DNA from: JAVVTR01 sp036653535
GTDB taxonomy: Bacteria > Bacteroidota > Bacteroidia > Bacteroidales > P3
DNA length: 64,000 nt
Direction: 5' to 3'
NCBI GenBank assembly: GCA_036653535.1
Contig: JAVVTR010000002.1
Coordinates: 71,916-135,915, forward strand
Shown here: piece after piece, positions 46,898 to 55,460 of the stretch
How the letters are laid out: every line of letters begins with the position of its first letter
Numbering within the stretch: the first letter of the stretch is position 1
Notes under the pieces: model-generated
The model's database searches: none
What the model was told of the DNA's origin: nothing
Seen by the model: the letters and a program-made list of their open reading frames with translations, nothing else
Made by a program: the position numbers and the translations under genes

Positions 46898-47611
46898 TTA
46901 ATATAATCCTTTTACACGAGCTTTGCCTGCAATGAAGTCTTTTAGATAAAAAGGTTCAAAATAAGCAATGTTTTCGAAATTTTCCTCTTTATAGGCCTCT
47001 AATGCCAAAGGTAACATATAGCGTGCGCTTGGGCGTAGGTCTTCTAAAAAAAGAGCATTGGGAAAAGACGATAGTGTAGGTTTGCATTTGGTACAACCAT
47101 TACCCGCAAAGTAAATGGTGTAATTTTGTAAGTACTCGGCATAGGTATTAGTATCTACAATATCTGCACTTACTTTTCTAATTTCATGACCGTAGATATC
47201 GTATAAACCTGCATATACTTCCATTCGTCCAGCATCCGTCATTGGACAGAAAAGGATATTTTGGTTTTGAGATTCTATTTGTTTTTTTATAAGTGTGGCT
47301 GCTTGTTTAGCCATGGCTTGCAAAGGACTAATCCCAATAAGAGGTTTTTCTAAAGCATAAGCTAAACCTTTTGCGGTGGAAACGCCTATGCGCAAACCGG
47401 TGTAAGAACCTGGTCCTTTACCGATGATAATAGAGTCGATATCTTTAAATTTATATCCTGTTTCTTGCAGGGTTTCACTGATATAGGTAGCTATAAGAGC
47501 CGCATGCTCATTTCCCTTAGCAGACTCTCTAAAAGATATAATCTTATCTTCAGAAGAAAGTGCCACAGAGCAGATTTCAGTAGATGTTTCTATGTGTAGA
47601 AGTGTCGGCAT
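46898..47611 (-). CDS. tsaB: tRNA threonylcarbamoyladenosine synthesis protein TsaB
   Basis: Non-catalytic ASKHA partner of TsaD in t6A tRNA modification. 237 residues. LLHIETSTEICSVALS at the N-terminus, the TsaB signature GKGPGSYTGLRIGVSTAKGLA, and LFCPMTDAGRMEVYAGLYD. Upstream 47612-47852 (241 bp) holds the rpmG promoter and no other feature I can support. Possible minus-strand TTACCTTTAC near 47629 is a weak -7. Confidence 0.93.
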   Translation of the reverse strand: MPTLLHIETSTEICSVALSSEDKIISFRESAKGNEHAALIATYISETLQETGYKFKDIDSIIIGKGPGSYTGLRIGVSTAKGLAYALEKPLIGISPLQAMAKQAATLIKKQIESQNQNILFCPMTDAGRMEVYAGLYDIYGHEIRKVSADIVDTNTYAEYLQNYTIYFAGNGCTKCKPTLSSFPNALFLEDLRPSARYMLPLALEAYKEENFENIAYFEPFYLKDFIAGKARVKGLY

Positions 47612-47791
47612 TTTGCCAAAATTTTCGTAAAGGTAAAATTTTAAAAGAGTAAAAGAGAAGATTATTTTAAATTGTTTTTGACAATAGATTGTTAGAAACT
47701 GTTGGATGAATGGCTTTTGTTTGAAAAAGAGGAGGGAATTTTGAAAATAAAGATAAATGAATCAATATTTTGTATAAATACACTAAATATA

Positions 47792-47823
47792 TTTGGATAA
47801 TTCTATTAATTTTTTTACTTTTG
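47792..47823 (+). promoter_or_regulatory. Promoter for rpmG-DUF4295
   Basis: TTTG at 47792-47795 and TACTTTTG at 47816-47823, 20-bp spacer; ATG at 47853. Confidence 0.75.
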
Positions 47824-47852
47824 CATCCCCAAATAGAAAAGGATTAAGAGAA

Positions 47853-48041
47853 ATGGCTAAGAAAAACAAAGAAGCAAGAGTTCAGGTCATCTTAGAATGT
47901 ACAGAACACAAAGCCAGTGGTATGCCGGGCACTTCGCGTTACATTACCACGAAGAATAAAAAAAACACCCCCGACAGATTGGAATTGAAAAAATACAATT
48001 CCATTTTGAAAAAGGTAACCGTTCATAGAGAAATAAAATAA
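47853..48041 (+). CDS. rpmG: 50S ribosomal protein L33
   Basis: 62-residue basic ribosomal protein. Start at ATG 47853 (MAKKNKEARVQVILE); the longer in-frame version would start within the promoter. RYITTKNKKNTPDRLELKKY is family-diagnostic. The cysteine pairs of zinc-binding L33 forms are not present (a single Cys), so this is the zinc-free type. In many Bacteroidota rpmB precedes it; here it does not. Eight bp before the DUF4295 gene. Confidence 0.95.
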   Translation: MAKKNKEARVQVILECTEHKASGMPGTSRYITTKNKKNTPDRLELKKYNSILKKVTVHREIK

Positions 48042-48049
48042 TTTAAATC

Positions 48050-48205
48050 ATGGCAAAGAAAGTTGTTGCTACCCTAAAAACTTCTACCGGGAAAGATTAT
48101 GCCAAGGTAGTAAAAGTGGTTAAATCTCCAAAAACGGGAGCTTATACCTTTAAGGAAGAAATCATTGCGAATGACAAGGTAAAGGATTACTTTTCTCAGA
48201 AATAG
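48050..48205 (+). CDS. DUF4295 small basic protein
   Basis: 51 residues, MAKKVVATLKTSTGKDYAK at the start and KDYFSQK at the end, rich in Lys and Val. DUF4295 is found in Bacteroidota directly after rpmG, as here, and is probably a ribosome-associated protein; that role is inference from context. A terminator follows at 48240. Confidence 0.88.
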   Translation: MAKKVVATLKTSTGKDYAKVVKVVKSPKTGAYTFKEEIIANDKVKDYFSQK

Positions 48206-48239
48206 TATTTTAATCCTTGAGTCATAGAACTTTAATATC

Positions 48240-48268
48240 AAGAGAGCTTCAAGGGAGGCTCTCTTTTT
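48240..48268 (+). terminator. Terminator after rpmG-DUF4295
   Basis: 8-bp stem (AAGAGAGC at 48240-48247 with GCTCTCTT at 48258-48265), 10-nt loop, T run to 48268. It separates the ribosomal pair from ftsY. Confidence 0.85.
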
Positions 48269-48301
48269 GTGTTTATACGTGTTACAAATAAAACAAAGTA
48301 A

Positions 48302-49270
48302 ATGGGCTTATTTTCTTTTTTCTCCAAAGATAAAAAAGATACACTCCATGATGGTTTGAGTAAAACCAAGGAAAGTGTATTTAAAAAATTAACGAAAGCC
48401 GTAGCAGGCAAAACGAAAATTGATGAAGAGGTTTTAGATAATTTGGAGGAAGTGCTAATATCTTCGGATATTGGAGTGGAAACTACTTTGCAGATAATAT
48501 CCAGGATAGAAGAGAGAGTGGCACGAGACAAATATTTGGGAACTGCCGAATTGAATCAACTATTGAAAGAGGAGATTGTTGCCTTATTAACCGACAATAA
48601 AGTTGCCTCTGAATGGGAGGATGTTTTGGGAGGAGAACACATAGAAAAACAAACCAAGAAGCCCTATGTTATAATGGTGGTTGGGGTAAATGGTGTAGGC
48701 AAGACTACTACTATAGGAAAATTGGCTTATAAATTAAAAAACAGCGGTGCAAAAGTGGTTTTGGGAGCGGCAGATACCTTTAGGGCTGCAGCTATAGAAC
48801 AATTAGAAGAATGGGGTAAGAGAGTAGATGTGCCGGTCATTTCACAGGTAATGGGAGCAGATCCTGCTTCCGTGGCGTTTGATACTCTAAAGTCAGCTAT
48901 CGCTAAAGAGGCTGATGTGGTCATAATAGATACGGCGGGTCGTTTGCACAATAAAATAAACCTAATGAACGAACTTTCTAAAATAAAGAACGTTATGGGT
49001 AAAGTTGTTCCAGGGGCACCGCATGAAATTTTGCTTGTTTTGGATGCCTCTACAGGACAAAATGCAATAGAACAGGCAAAGCAATTTACTACTGCAACCG
49101 AAGTAAATGCTTTAGCGCTTACCAAATTAGATGGGACTGCTAAGGGTGGAGTAGTTATTGGTATATCTGCACAATTTAAAATTCCAGTTAAATATATAGG
49201 CGTTGGTGAAAAGTTGAATGATTTACAACTTTTTGACAAAGTAGCATTTGTAAATTCTCTTTTTGAATAA
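48302..49270 (+). CDS. ftsY: Signal recognition particle receptor FtsY
   Basis: SRP GTPase receptor that delivers ribosome-nascent chains to the Sec translocon at the inner membrane. 322 residues, without the long acidic A domain, usual for Bacteroidota. N domain about 20-100; G domain with VVGVNGVGKTTTIGKLAYKL (G1), ADTFRAAAIEQLEEW, VIIDTAGRLHNKINLMNEL (G3), and ALTKLDGTAKGGVVIGI (G4/G5). An amphipathic N-terminal LFSFFSK is likely the membrane-targeting element. Confidence 0.97.
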   Translation: MGLFSFFSKDKKDTLHDGLSKTKESVFKKLTKAVAGKTKIDEEVLDNLEEVLISSDIGVETTLQIISRIEERVARDKYLGTAELNQLLKEEIVALLTDNKVASEWEDVLGGEHIEKQTKKPYVIMVVGVNGVGKTTTIGKLAYKLKNSGAKVVLGAADTFRAAAIEQLEEWGKRVDVPVISQVMGADPASVAFDTLKSAIAKEADVVIIDTAGRLHNKINLMNELSKIKNVMGKVVPGAPHEILLVLDASTGQNAIEQAKQFTTATEVNALALTKLDGTAKGGVVIGISAQFKIPVKYIGVGEKLNDLQLFDKVAFVNSLFE

Positions 49271-49380
49271 TAACACAGGGATTTCTCTGAAATTTTGTGA
49301 TAACAAAGTAGAAAAGTCGTTTGAATAAACACTCTTTGTATAAGATGCAAAAGTTCGAAAATCTCTCTTAATGAAGATTA

Positions 49381-50676
49381 ATGCCCACATTAAAAGTAAT
49401 CAGTTTAGGTTGTTCTAAAAACACGGTAGATTCGGAAATTATTATGGGAAATGCTGAAAGCTCCCATTGGTCTTTGTTCCCTTCCGATAGTTTAAAAAAT
49501 CCAGATGTATTGTTGATCAATACTTGTGGCTTTATAGGGGATGCGAAGAATGAATCCATAGAAATGATTTTAAGAGCAGTAGGATTAAAAATATCCCATA
49601 AAATTCACAAATTATATGTGATGGGATGCTTGGTAGAACGTCATGGAAAAGAATTGGCTCAAGAAATAGAAGAAGTGGATGCTTGGTTTGGAGCTAACAA
49701 AATAGAAGAGGTAATACATGCTATTATAGAGGAAAATATAGAAGTCAATTTACAGGATAGAGAACTCACTACTCCATCGCATTATGCGTATTTGAAAATT
49801 TCGGAGGGCTGTGATCGCAGATGTTCTTTTTGTGCCATTCCCCTTATACGAGGGAAACATATTTCTCGTTCCATAGAAGATATAGTTTCTGAAGCACGTG
49901 CTTTAGTTCATTTGGGTGTAAAGGAATTGATTATTATAGCACAAGATGTTACTTATTATGGGGTGGATTTGTATGGAGAAAGACGAATATCTTCCTTGTT
50001 ACAGGAATTGCTTAAGATAGAAAATTTGGAATGGATACGGTTACAATATCTTTACCCTCATGGTTTCCCGGAAGATTTAATTGCTTTAATGCAGAGAGAG
50101 CCTAAAATATGTAAGTATATTGATATTCCATTGCAACATATTTCTTCTTCGGTTTTGGATAGTATGAAGAGAACATCTACTAAAGAACAAACGGAAGAAT
50201 TATTGCATAAACTTAGAAAAGCTTTACCAAATGCTGCTTTTAGAACGACTTTAATTGTTGGATATCCTAATGAAACGGAAGCGGATTTTGAAGCTTTAAA
50301 ACAGTTTGTAAGAGAATTTAGATTTGAACGCTTGGGCGTTTTTATGTATTCGGCAGAAGAGGGTACTTCTGCGTGGGATTTGGGAGATAAGGTTTCAGAA
50401 GATTTGAAAAATCATAGGGCTGATGAAATCATGGAATTACAGGAGTCTATATCTTATGATATTAACAGTTCCAAAATCGGGAAAATTTATAAGGTGATTA
50501 TAGATAGAAAAGAAGGGGATTATTATGTGGGACGGACGGAATATGATTCTCCAGAGGTAGATGATGAGGTCTTAATACCCTTAGAAGAAAAAGGATTAAA
50601 AATAGGGGCGTTTTATTCAGTGAAAATAACAGAGGCAGAAGCACACGATCTTTATGCTACTACTTCTGTTCAATAG
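49381..50676 (+). CDS. rimO: Ribosomal protein S12 methylthiotransferase RimO
   Basis: Radical-SAM enzyme adding a methylthio group to an Asp of S12. 431 residues. N-terminal MTTase domain with SLGCSKNTVDSEIIMG and NTCGFIGDAKNES plus a third Cys in VMGCLVERHG for one 4Fe-4S cluster. Radical SAM CDRRCSFCAIPLIRG (CxxxCxxC) for the second. A C-terminal TRAM-like region from about 365. The preceding gap (49271-49380) shows no convincing promoter, so it may read through from ftsY. A strong terminator follows. Confidence 0.97.
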   Translation: MPTLKVISLGCSKNTVDSEIIMGNAESSHWSLFPSDSLKNPDVLLINTCGFIGDAKNESIEMILRAVGLKISHKIHKLYVMGCLVERHGKELAQEIEEVDAWFGANKIEEVIHAIIEENIEVNLQDRELTTPSHYAYLKISEGCDRRCSFCAIPLIRGKHISRSIEDIVSEARALVHLGVKELIIIAQDVTYYGVDLYGERRISSLLQELLKIENLEWIRLQYLYPHGFPEDLIALMQREPKICKYIDIPLQHISSSVLDSMKRTSTKEQTEELLHKLRKALPNAAFRTTLIVGYPNETEADFEALKQFVREFRFERLGVFMYSAEEGTSAWDLGDKVSEDLKNHRADEIMELQESISYDINSSKIGKIYKVIIDRKEGDYYVGRTEYDSPEVDDEVLIPLEEKGLKIGAFYSVKITEAEAHDLYATTSVQ

Positions 50677-50710
50677 GTGGAGAAAGAAGATAGTGTCGAG
50701 TTCCAAAATA

Positions 50711-50752
50711 AAAAAAACAGGGGGTCTAAAAGTTTAGACCCCCTGTTTTTTT
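50711..50752. terminator. Bidirectional terminator between rimO and serA
   Basis: Perfect 20-bp stem (50711-50730 with 50733-50752), A run on one side and T run on the other, able to stop both converging transcripts. Confidence 0.95.
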
Positions 50753-50767
50753 ATTAAGTGCAAAATT

Positions 50768-51685
50768 CTATTTATTTACTTGAAAGGTTTTGTCTCCTTC
50801 TTTGATAAATTTTACAATTTGGTTGGCGGATGCTAAACCAGCATTAACATTGGCTTCTGCTGTTTCTGCTCCCATTTTTTTAGGAGTTGCAAAATAACGA
50901 CCAGCAAATTTGCTGTTTAGTTCTTCGTTAATTACAGGCATAACATCGGTTGCATATTTGAAGTCTGGACGATCGTTCATTAATCTAAGTAAATCGGCTT
51001 CATTAATTACTTCTTTACGTGCGGTATTAACTAAAAGAGCACCTTTAGGCATACGATTTAATAGATCGTAATTAATGGAAGCTGCAGTATCTTTATTAGA
51101 TGGAATATGTAAAGAAATTACATCGCAAGTGCTGTATAATTCTTCAGCAGAAGATAAGGCTTTAACTCCATCTTCTTTCATGGTAGCTTTGGGACGAATG
51201 GCGTATGCGAAAACTTCCATACCCAAGCATTTGGCAATGCGGGCTACGTTGCGTCCTACATGACCATAAGCATGAATACCTAATTTTTTCCCTTTTAATT
51301 CCATGCCGGTTCCTGGACGAAAAGTGTTACGATACATGTATATCATCATGCCAACGGCTAATTCTGCAACGGCATTGGAGTTTTGTCCTGGAGTATTCAT
51401 GGCAACGATACCACGAGCAGAGCAAGCTGCTAAATCAAGATTATCATATCCAGCTCCTGCACGAACTACAATTTTAAGATTTTTAGCATGGTCAATTACC
51501 TCTTTGGTAACTTTATCGGACCGTACAATTAAAGCATCTACATCTGCAACGGCTTTATAAAATTCGTTAACATCTGTATATTTTTCACAAAGAACTAAAT
51601 TAAAACCGGCTGCTTCAACGATATGACGAATACCATCTACAGCGGCTTTAGCAAAAGGTTTTTCTGTGGCAATTAATACTTTCAT
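50768..51685 (-). CDS. serA: D-3-phosphoglycerate dehydrogenase, short Bacteroidota form
   Basis: NAD-dependent oxidation of 3-phosphoglycerate in serine synthesis. 305 residues, lacking ACT or ASB regulatory domains. IVVRAGAGYDNLDLAA, MNTPGQNSNAVAELAVGMM, the nucleotide-binding GIHAYGHVGRNVARIAK, and VNTARKEVINEADLL with the catalytic Arg. At the place of the usual catalytic His (TPHIG-type motif) it reads TPKKMGAETAEANVNAG; from memory this change is shared by Bacteroidota homologues. Downstream of serC with a hairpin between. Confidence 0.9.
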   Translation of the reverse strand: MKVLIATEKPFAKAAVDGIRHIVEAAGFNLVLCEKYTDVNEFYKAVADVDALIVRSDKVTKEVIDHAKNLKIVVRAGAGYDNLDLAACSARGIVAMNTPGQNSNAVAELAVGMMIYMYRNTFRPGTGMELKGKKLGIHAYGHVGRNVARIAKCLGMEVFAYAIRPKATMKEDGVKALSSAEELYSTCDVISLHIPSNKDTAASINYDLLNRMPKGALLVNTARKEVINEADLLRLMNDRPDFKYATDVMPVINEELNSKFAGRYFATPKKMGAETAEANVNAGLASANQIVKFIKEGDKTFQVNK

Positions 51686-51739
51686 GATTTTATTTTTTAG
51701 GTTTATTTATATCCAATGGGATAATACATAAAATAAAGA

Positions 51740-51783
51740 GAACCCTCAAATATATTCCATTATAGAATAGTATTTGAGGGTTC
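51740..51783 (-). terminator. Hairpin between serC and serA
   Basis: 13-bp perfect outer stem (51740-51752 with 51771-51783) and a 5-bp inner stem (51753-51757 with 51765-51769), one bulged base. On the minus strand it follows the serC stop; the bases after it are only moderately T-rich. Partial terminator or mRNA 3'-end stabiliser within the operon. Confidence 0.65.
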
Positions 51784-51801
51784 CTTTGGTAATTTTAAAA
51801 A

Positions 51802-52878
51802 TTAAGCATTTTGTTTGGCAAAATCTTGCATGCAATTAATTAATGCTTGAACACTTTCTTTAGGACAAGAATTATAAATAGAAGCACGGAATCCACCTAC
51901 AGAGCGGTGACCCTTTATACCTACCATGCCAGCTGCTTTAGCAAATTCAAGGAATTCGGCTTCTTTGGCTTTGTATTTATCTTCCATAACGAAACAAACA
52001 TTCATGCGAGAACGATCACCCTTGTCTATAACGGTACCTTTAAACATAGGATTGCGGTCTATCTCATTATAGAGCATGTCCGATTTTTCGATATTCATTT
52101 TTTCAATTACTTTCAGGCCACCCATAGATTTAACCCATTTCAAAGTTTCGTGCATGATGAAAATAGGAAATACAGGAGGAGTATTGAACATGGAACTTTC
52201 TTTGATGTGGGTACGATAGTCTATCATAGTAGGAATAGGATGATCCACTTTACCTAAGATATCTTCCCGTACAATTACAACGGTAACCCCAGCAGGACCA
52301 ACGTTCTTTTGTGCACCACCATAAATAAGTCCGTATTTTTTTATATCTACTGGACGGCTCATAAAATCGGAAGACATATCTGCAACTAAAGTAACAGGAC
52401 TGTCTATATCTTCTCTGATTTCTGTACCATAAATGGTGTTATTGGTAGTGATATGGAAATAATCGGCGTCTGTAGGAATTTTCCAACCTTTTGGAATATG
52501 ATTATAAACGCTCTCTTTAGAAGAGGCTACGATTTCAACTTCTCCAAAAAATTTAGCTTCTTTACCAGCTTTGCTGGCCCAAACACCAGTTTCGAGATAA
52601 GCAGCTTTTTTATTGAAAAGATTGAAAGGAACGTAACAGAATTGCGTGCTGGCACCACCTCCTAAGAATAAAACGTGATAACCTTCAGGAATATTATACA
52701 ATTCTTTCCATAGGGCAACGGTTTCATCCATAATGGCTTGCCATTCTTTTGTACGGTGAGAAACTTCAATGACCGACATTCCTGTTCCGGCAAAATCTTT
52801 CAAAGCTTCGATTCCTGCTTGAATTGCAGGCTTCGGTAAAACGCAGGGTCCTGCGTTGAAATTGTGTGCTGTTTTCAT
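51802..52878 (-). CDS. serC: Phosphoserine aminotransferase
   Basis: PLP enzyme converting 3-phosphohydroxypyruvate to phosphoserine. 358 residues. NFNAGPCVLPKPAIQ at the N-terminus, FLGGGASTQFCYVPFNL, and the PLP lysine in YGGAQKNVGPAGVTVVIVR; RSVGGFRASIYN near the C-terminus binds substrate. Only two of the three serine-pathway genes are here; serB is not in the window. Promoter at 52949-52979. Confidence 0.97.
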   Translation of the reverse strand: MKTAHNFNAGPCVLPKPAIQAGIEALKDFAGTGMSVIEVSHRTKEWQAIMDETVALWKELYNIPEGYHVLFLGGGASTQFCYVPFNLFNKKAAYLETGVWASKAGKEAKFFGEVEIVASSKESVYNHIPKGWKIPTDADYFHITTNNTIYGTEIREDIDSPVTLVADMSSDFMSRPVDIKKYGLIYGGAQKNVGPAGVTVVIVREDILGKVDHPIPTMIDYRTHIKESSMFNTPPVFPIFIMHETLKWVKSMGGLKVIEKMNIEKSDMLYNEIDRNPMFKGTVIDKGDRSRMNVCFVMEDKYKAKEAEFLEFAKAAGMVGIKGHRSVGGFRASIYNSCPKESVQALINCMQDFAKQNA

Positions 52879-52948
52879 TTTATGATAATAATTTGAGTTT
52901 CAGGATAAATAAGTTATTTTAATAAATAAAAAAACTTTAAAACGAGTG

Positions 52949-52979
52949 CAAACATAGGTCAAATTTTCTAATTTTCAAA
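52949..52979 (-). promoter_or_regulatory. Promoter for serC-serA
   Basis: Minus strand TTTG (52979-52976), 19-bp spacer, TATGTTTG (52956-52949), about 70 bp before the serC ATG. Its -33 box lies only 5 bp from the -33 box of the divergent outer-membrane gene promoter. Confidence 0.7.
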
Positions 52980-52984
52980 GAAAT

Positions 52985-53015
52985 TTTGAGAGATTTAAAA
53001 AAAACCTTACATTTG
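52985..53015 (+). promoter_or_regulatory. Promoter for the outer-membrane barrel operon
   Basis: TTTG at 52985-52988, 19-bp spacer, TACATTTG at 53008-53015; ATG at 53039. Confidence 0.75.
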
Positions 53016-53038
53016 CTCTATTATTAAAACACACCAGT

Positions 53039-53821
53039 ATGAATCATTTGAAAAAAAGCGTATATTATTCGTTGGTTTTTCTTGTTTTTCTGTGTTTATC
53101 AACTCGTGTTTTTTCGCAAAAAATTGCTCTTCGTCATCATGAATTTGGTATTGCTGGTGGATGGGCGTTTCCCATGTCGGATTTTAAAGGTTTGCCTCTC
53201 TTTGATAAAACAAATAACACTATGTCCATTAATGGTGCCAAAACAGGATTAAGCATGGATGTTCATTATACTTATTTTCCGTGGAAATGGGCGGGATTTG
53301 GACTACTTGTTAATGCACAGATGTACGATTTAAATGGAGATGCTAAGAACGCACTTAAGGCGTCTATTCCCAATCTTGCCTTTCCGGGTGTGGCATTGGA
53401 ATCGAGTCGATGGCAAAATTATTCCATACGTTTTGTGGTGGATATTAATATTCCTTTGTTTTTAGGACTCTCTATTACTGCGAGAGGCACTGCAGGGGCG
53501 GCGTGGCAAATAACCCCTCCCATAGATTTGTATTTTGGAGTTCCAAATCCTCCTTATTTGGGGTCCTTGTCCTACCAATCCGATGTCAAAGCAAATTTTA
53601 TAACCAGTGGGGGAATAGGAATTAAATGGAGAATTATAGGCCCCCTCACCCTCACGGCTAATGCAGATTACCAATATTCCCCTACGTATAAACATAAGGA
53701 TGTTCTCGTTGCATTGAGTCCGGAAAATATAAATACACCCAATGAATCCACGGGGAAAATTAATATTAATCAGCCTTATCAGGCGGTTACGTTTACTTTT
53801 GGTTTGGCATTCAAATTTTAA
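53039..53821 (+). CDS. Outer-membrane beta-barrel protein, paralogue 1
   Basis: 260 residues. Signal peptide about 1-26 (VFLVFLCLSTRVFSQ). The mature part alternates hydrophobic and polar residues in repeated strands: HEFGIAGGWAFPMSDFKG, GLSMDVHYTYFPWKWAGFG, GIGIKWRIIGPLTLTANADY, ending VTFTFGLAFKF with a terminal Phe as recognised by the BAM machine. Likely an 8- to 10-stranded barrel of the OmpW/opacity kind. Ligand unknown. First of three tandem relatives. Confidence 0.8.
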   Translation: MNHLKKSVYYSLVFLVFLCLSTRVFSQKIALRHHEFGIAGGWAFPMSDFKGLPLFDKTNNTMSINGAKTGLSMDVHYTYFPWKWAGFGLLVNAQMYDLNGDAKNALKASIPNLAFPGVALESSRWQNYSIRFVVDINIPLFLGLSITARGTAGAAWQITPPIDLYFGVPNPPYLGSLSYQSDVKANFITSGGIGIKWRIIGPLTLTANADYQYSPTYKHKDVLVALSPENINTPNESTGKININQPYQAVTFTFGLAFKF

Positions 53822-53862
53822 TAAGATTTGAAAACTTATTAGAATTAAGTTAGTATCTCTAT

Positions 53863-54633
53863 ATGAAGAAATTTACATTTTTGTTATTATTATTGGTATT
53901 GGGAATAGATTGTGAAAAATCCTTGGCTCAGCAAGCATATCGCTTATCTAAATTTACCACAGAAGAGGATTTAAAAGCAGAAGTGTCTTTTCGGATTGGA
54001 CCATCTATTGCCGTAGGAAAATTTAAAAATGTAAATGCTTTTTCGGATCAAATTGCACAAGGAGCCAAAATGGGTGGTTTGGTGGACATTGCTTATAATT
54101 ATTATTTTACACCTCGTTTTGGAATAGGTTTTGCAGTGGGAGGGCAATGGTTTGCTTACTCTTTTTCAGATGTAAATAAAGAAACTTCCTCTTCGTTTTC
54201 CCCGTCACCGACCACAAGTAAAAACTCTACAAAAATAAAGAAATCAGCTTGGGAAATGTATTCCTTAGGTCTCGTGTTAAATGCGCGAATACCATTGCTT
54301 CGTAAACTTTATTTTACAGGGAGAATAGAATTGGCTTATGCTATATTGCTTTCTCCAAAAATGGAAATGATATACAAAAACGATAAAAGGCAGGTCTATA
54401 ATCGAGAAACGCTTATGAGAGGTTCTACTACTAATCACTTTTTATTGGCTGGAGGAGTAGGCTTACAATATCGTTTTGTGAAAAATATTTTAGGACAAAT
54501 TAATTTTGATTATATGTTTTTTCCCACCACCAGTTTCGGTTCCGATCAGGTGGGTACAAAAATAAATAAAGAAGGTTTGCGATTGCAATATTCTGCTTTT
54601 GCCATTAGCCTTGGGGTGAGTTATGCATTTTGA
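53863..54633 (+). CDS. Outer-membrane beta-barrel protein, paralogue 2
   Basis: 256 residues with a signal peptide (about 1-22, FLLLLLVLGIDCEKSLAQ). Same layout as the preceding gene: VSFRIGPSIAVGKFKNV at strand 1, YNYYFTPRFGIGFAVGGQWF, GVGLQYRFVKNILGQINFDYMF and final ISLGVSYAF with a terminal Phe. A Ser/Thr/Pro/Lys-rich loop at about 107-127 is probably surface exposed. It follows paralogue 1 by 41 bp and precedes paralogue 3 by 16 bp. Confidence 0.8.
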   Translation: MKKFTFLLLLLVLGIDCEKSLAQQAYRLSKFTTEEDLKAEVSFRIGPSIAVGKFKNVNAFSDQIAQGAKMGGLVDIAYNYYFTPRFGIGFAVGGQWFAYSFSDVNKETSSSFSPSPTTSKNSTKIKKSAWEMYSLGLVLNARIPLLRKLYFTGRIELAYAILLSPKMEMIYKNDKRQVYNRETLMRGSTTNHFLLAGGVGLQYRFVKNILGQINFDYMFFPTTSFGSDQVGTKINKEGLRLQYSAFAISLGVSYAF

Positions 54634-54649
54634 AGATAGAAAATACTAA

Positions 54650-55453
54650 ATGAAAAAGATATTGATTAGAGTAAGCGTTTTTTCGCTTGCCTTTTTTTTG
54701 TGTATAGGTGTTTATGCAGGAGGAAGTTTTACCAATTTAAAAAGAGCAGAATTAGAGATACATGTAGGTACAGCTATTCCCTTAGGTCCTTTTTCCCAAA
54801 AAGGATTTTCGTCTTATTTTTATGATGCTAAAAAAGCGGAAGGAACGTTGCTGTATAACGGAGCAAAAGTAGGGGTTAATTATGGATTGTCTTTGGCTTT
54901 TTATATTAGTGATTATTGGGGGGTGATGCTTTTGTTTAATGGGCATTCGAATGGCTTAAATACGAATGATTTTTCAGGAACAGATCCTAATAGTAGATTG
55001 GGACGGTTAAATTGGACCACTATAGAGGTGGATAAATGGTCGGAATTTACGGCTTTAGCTGGGGTTACGTTTCGATATCCTATTATAGATCGTTTATTGA
55101 TCACCTCTAAATTGGGTATAGGTTATGCTCATTTACTGGCCCCTTTTTATAAATCGCAAGCACAAGATAAAAATATCACTTATGTACATGAGTTTAGTCC
55201 TAATTCCGAGCCTAATTTTGGATTTGGATTTGGAGTAGGCTTGAAATGGTTGGTGAGTCGTAGTTTTCATTTAGACTTAAGATGTGAATATATGGGTGCT
55301 TTGCCTTTTAAATTTGAAAATGCAAAAAGTGCAATACATTTGGAATCTCCTTTAACAGAGGATAAAGTTCCTTATGGGGAACCCTCTAAATATGCCTTTA
55401 CAGAAAACTTCCACAGCATAAATGTGAGTTTGGGATTTAGTATCGCTTTTTAA
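54650..55453 (+). CDS. Outer-membrane beta-barrel protein, paralogue 3
   Basis: 267 residues with a signal peptide (about 1-23, FSLAFFLCIGVYAGG). AELEIHVGTAIPLGPFSQKG, YGLSLAFYISDYWGVMLLF, FGFGVGLKWLVSRSFHLDLR and the closing INVSLGFSIAF match the other two in order and spacing, so the three arose by tandem duplication followed by strong divergence in loops. Ends 7 bp before nth, suggesting one transcript. Confidence 0.8.
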   Translation: MKKILIRVSVFSLAFFLCIGVYAGGSFTNLKRAELEIHVGTAIPLGPFSQKGFSSYFYDAKKAEGTLLYNGAKVGVNYGLSLAFYISDYWGVMLLFNGHSNGLNTNDFSGTDPNSRLGRLNWTTIEVDKWSEFTALAGVTFRYPIIDRLLITSKLGIGYAHLLAPFYKSQAQDKNITYVHEFSPNSEPNFGFGFGVGLKWLVSRSFHLDLRCEYMGALPFKFENAKSAIHLESPLTEDKVPYGEPSKYAFTENFHSINVSLGFSIAF

Positions 55454-55460
55454 ATTAATC

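Noticed and set aside
51847..52257. Plus-strand frame of 136 codons inside serC
   Set aside because: It lies antisense to conserved serC sequence and has no upstream promoter element; a shadow frame.
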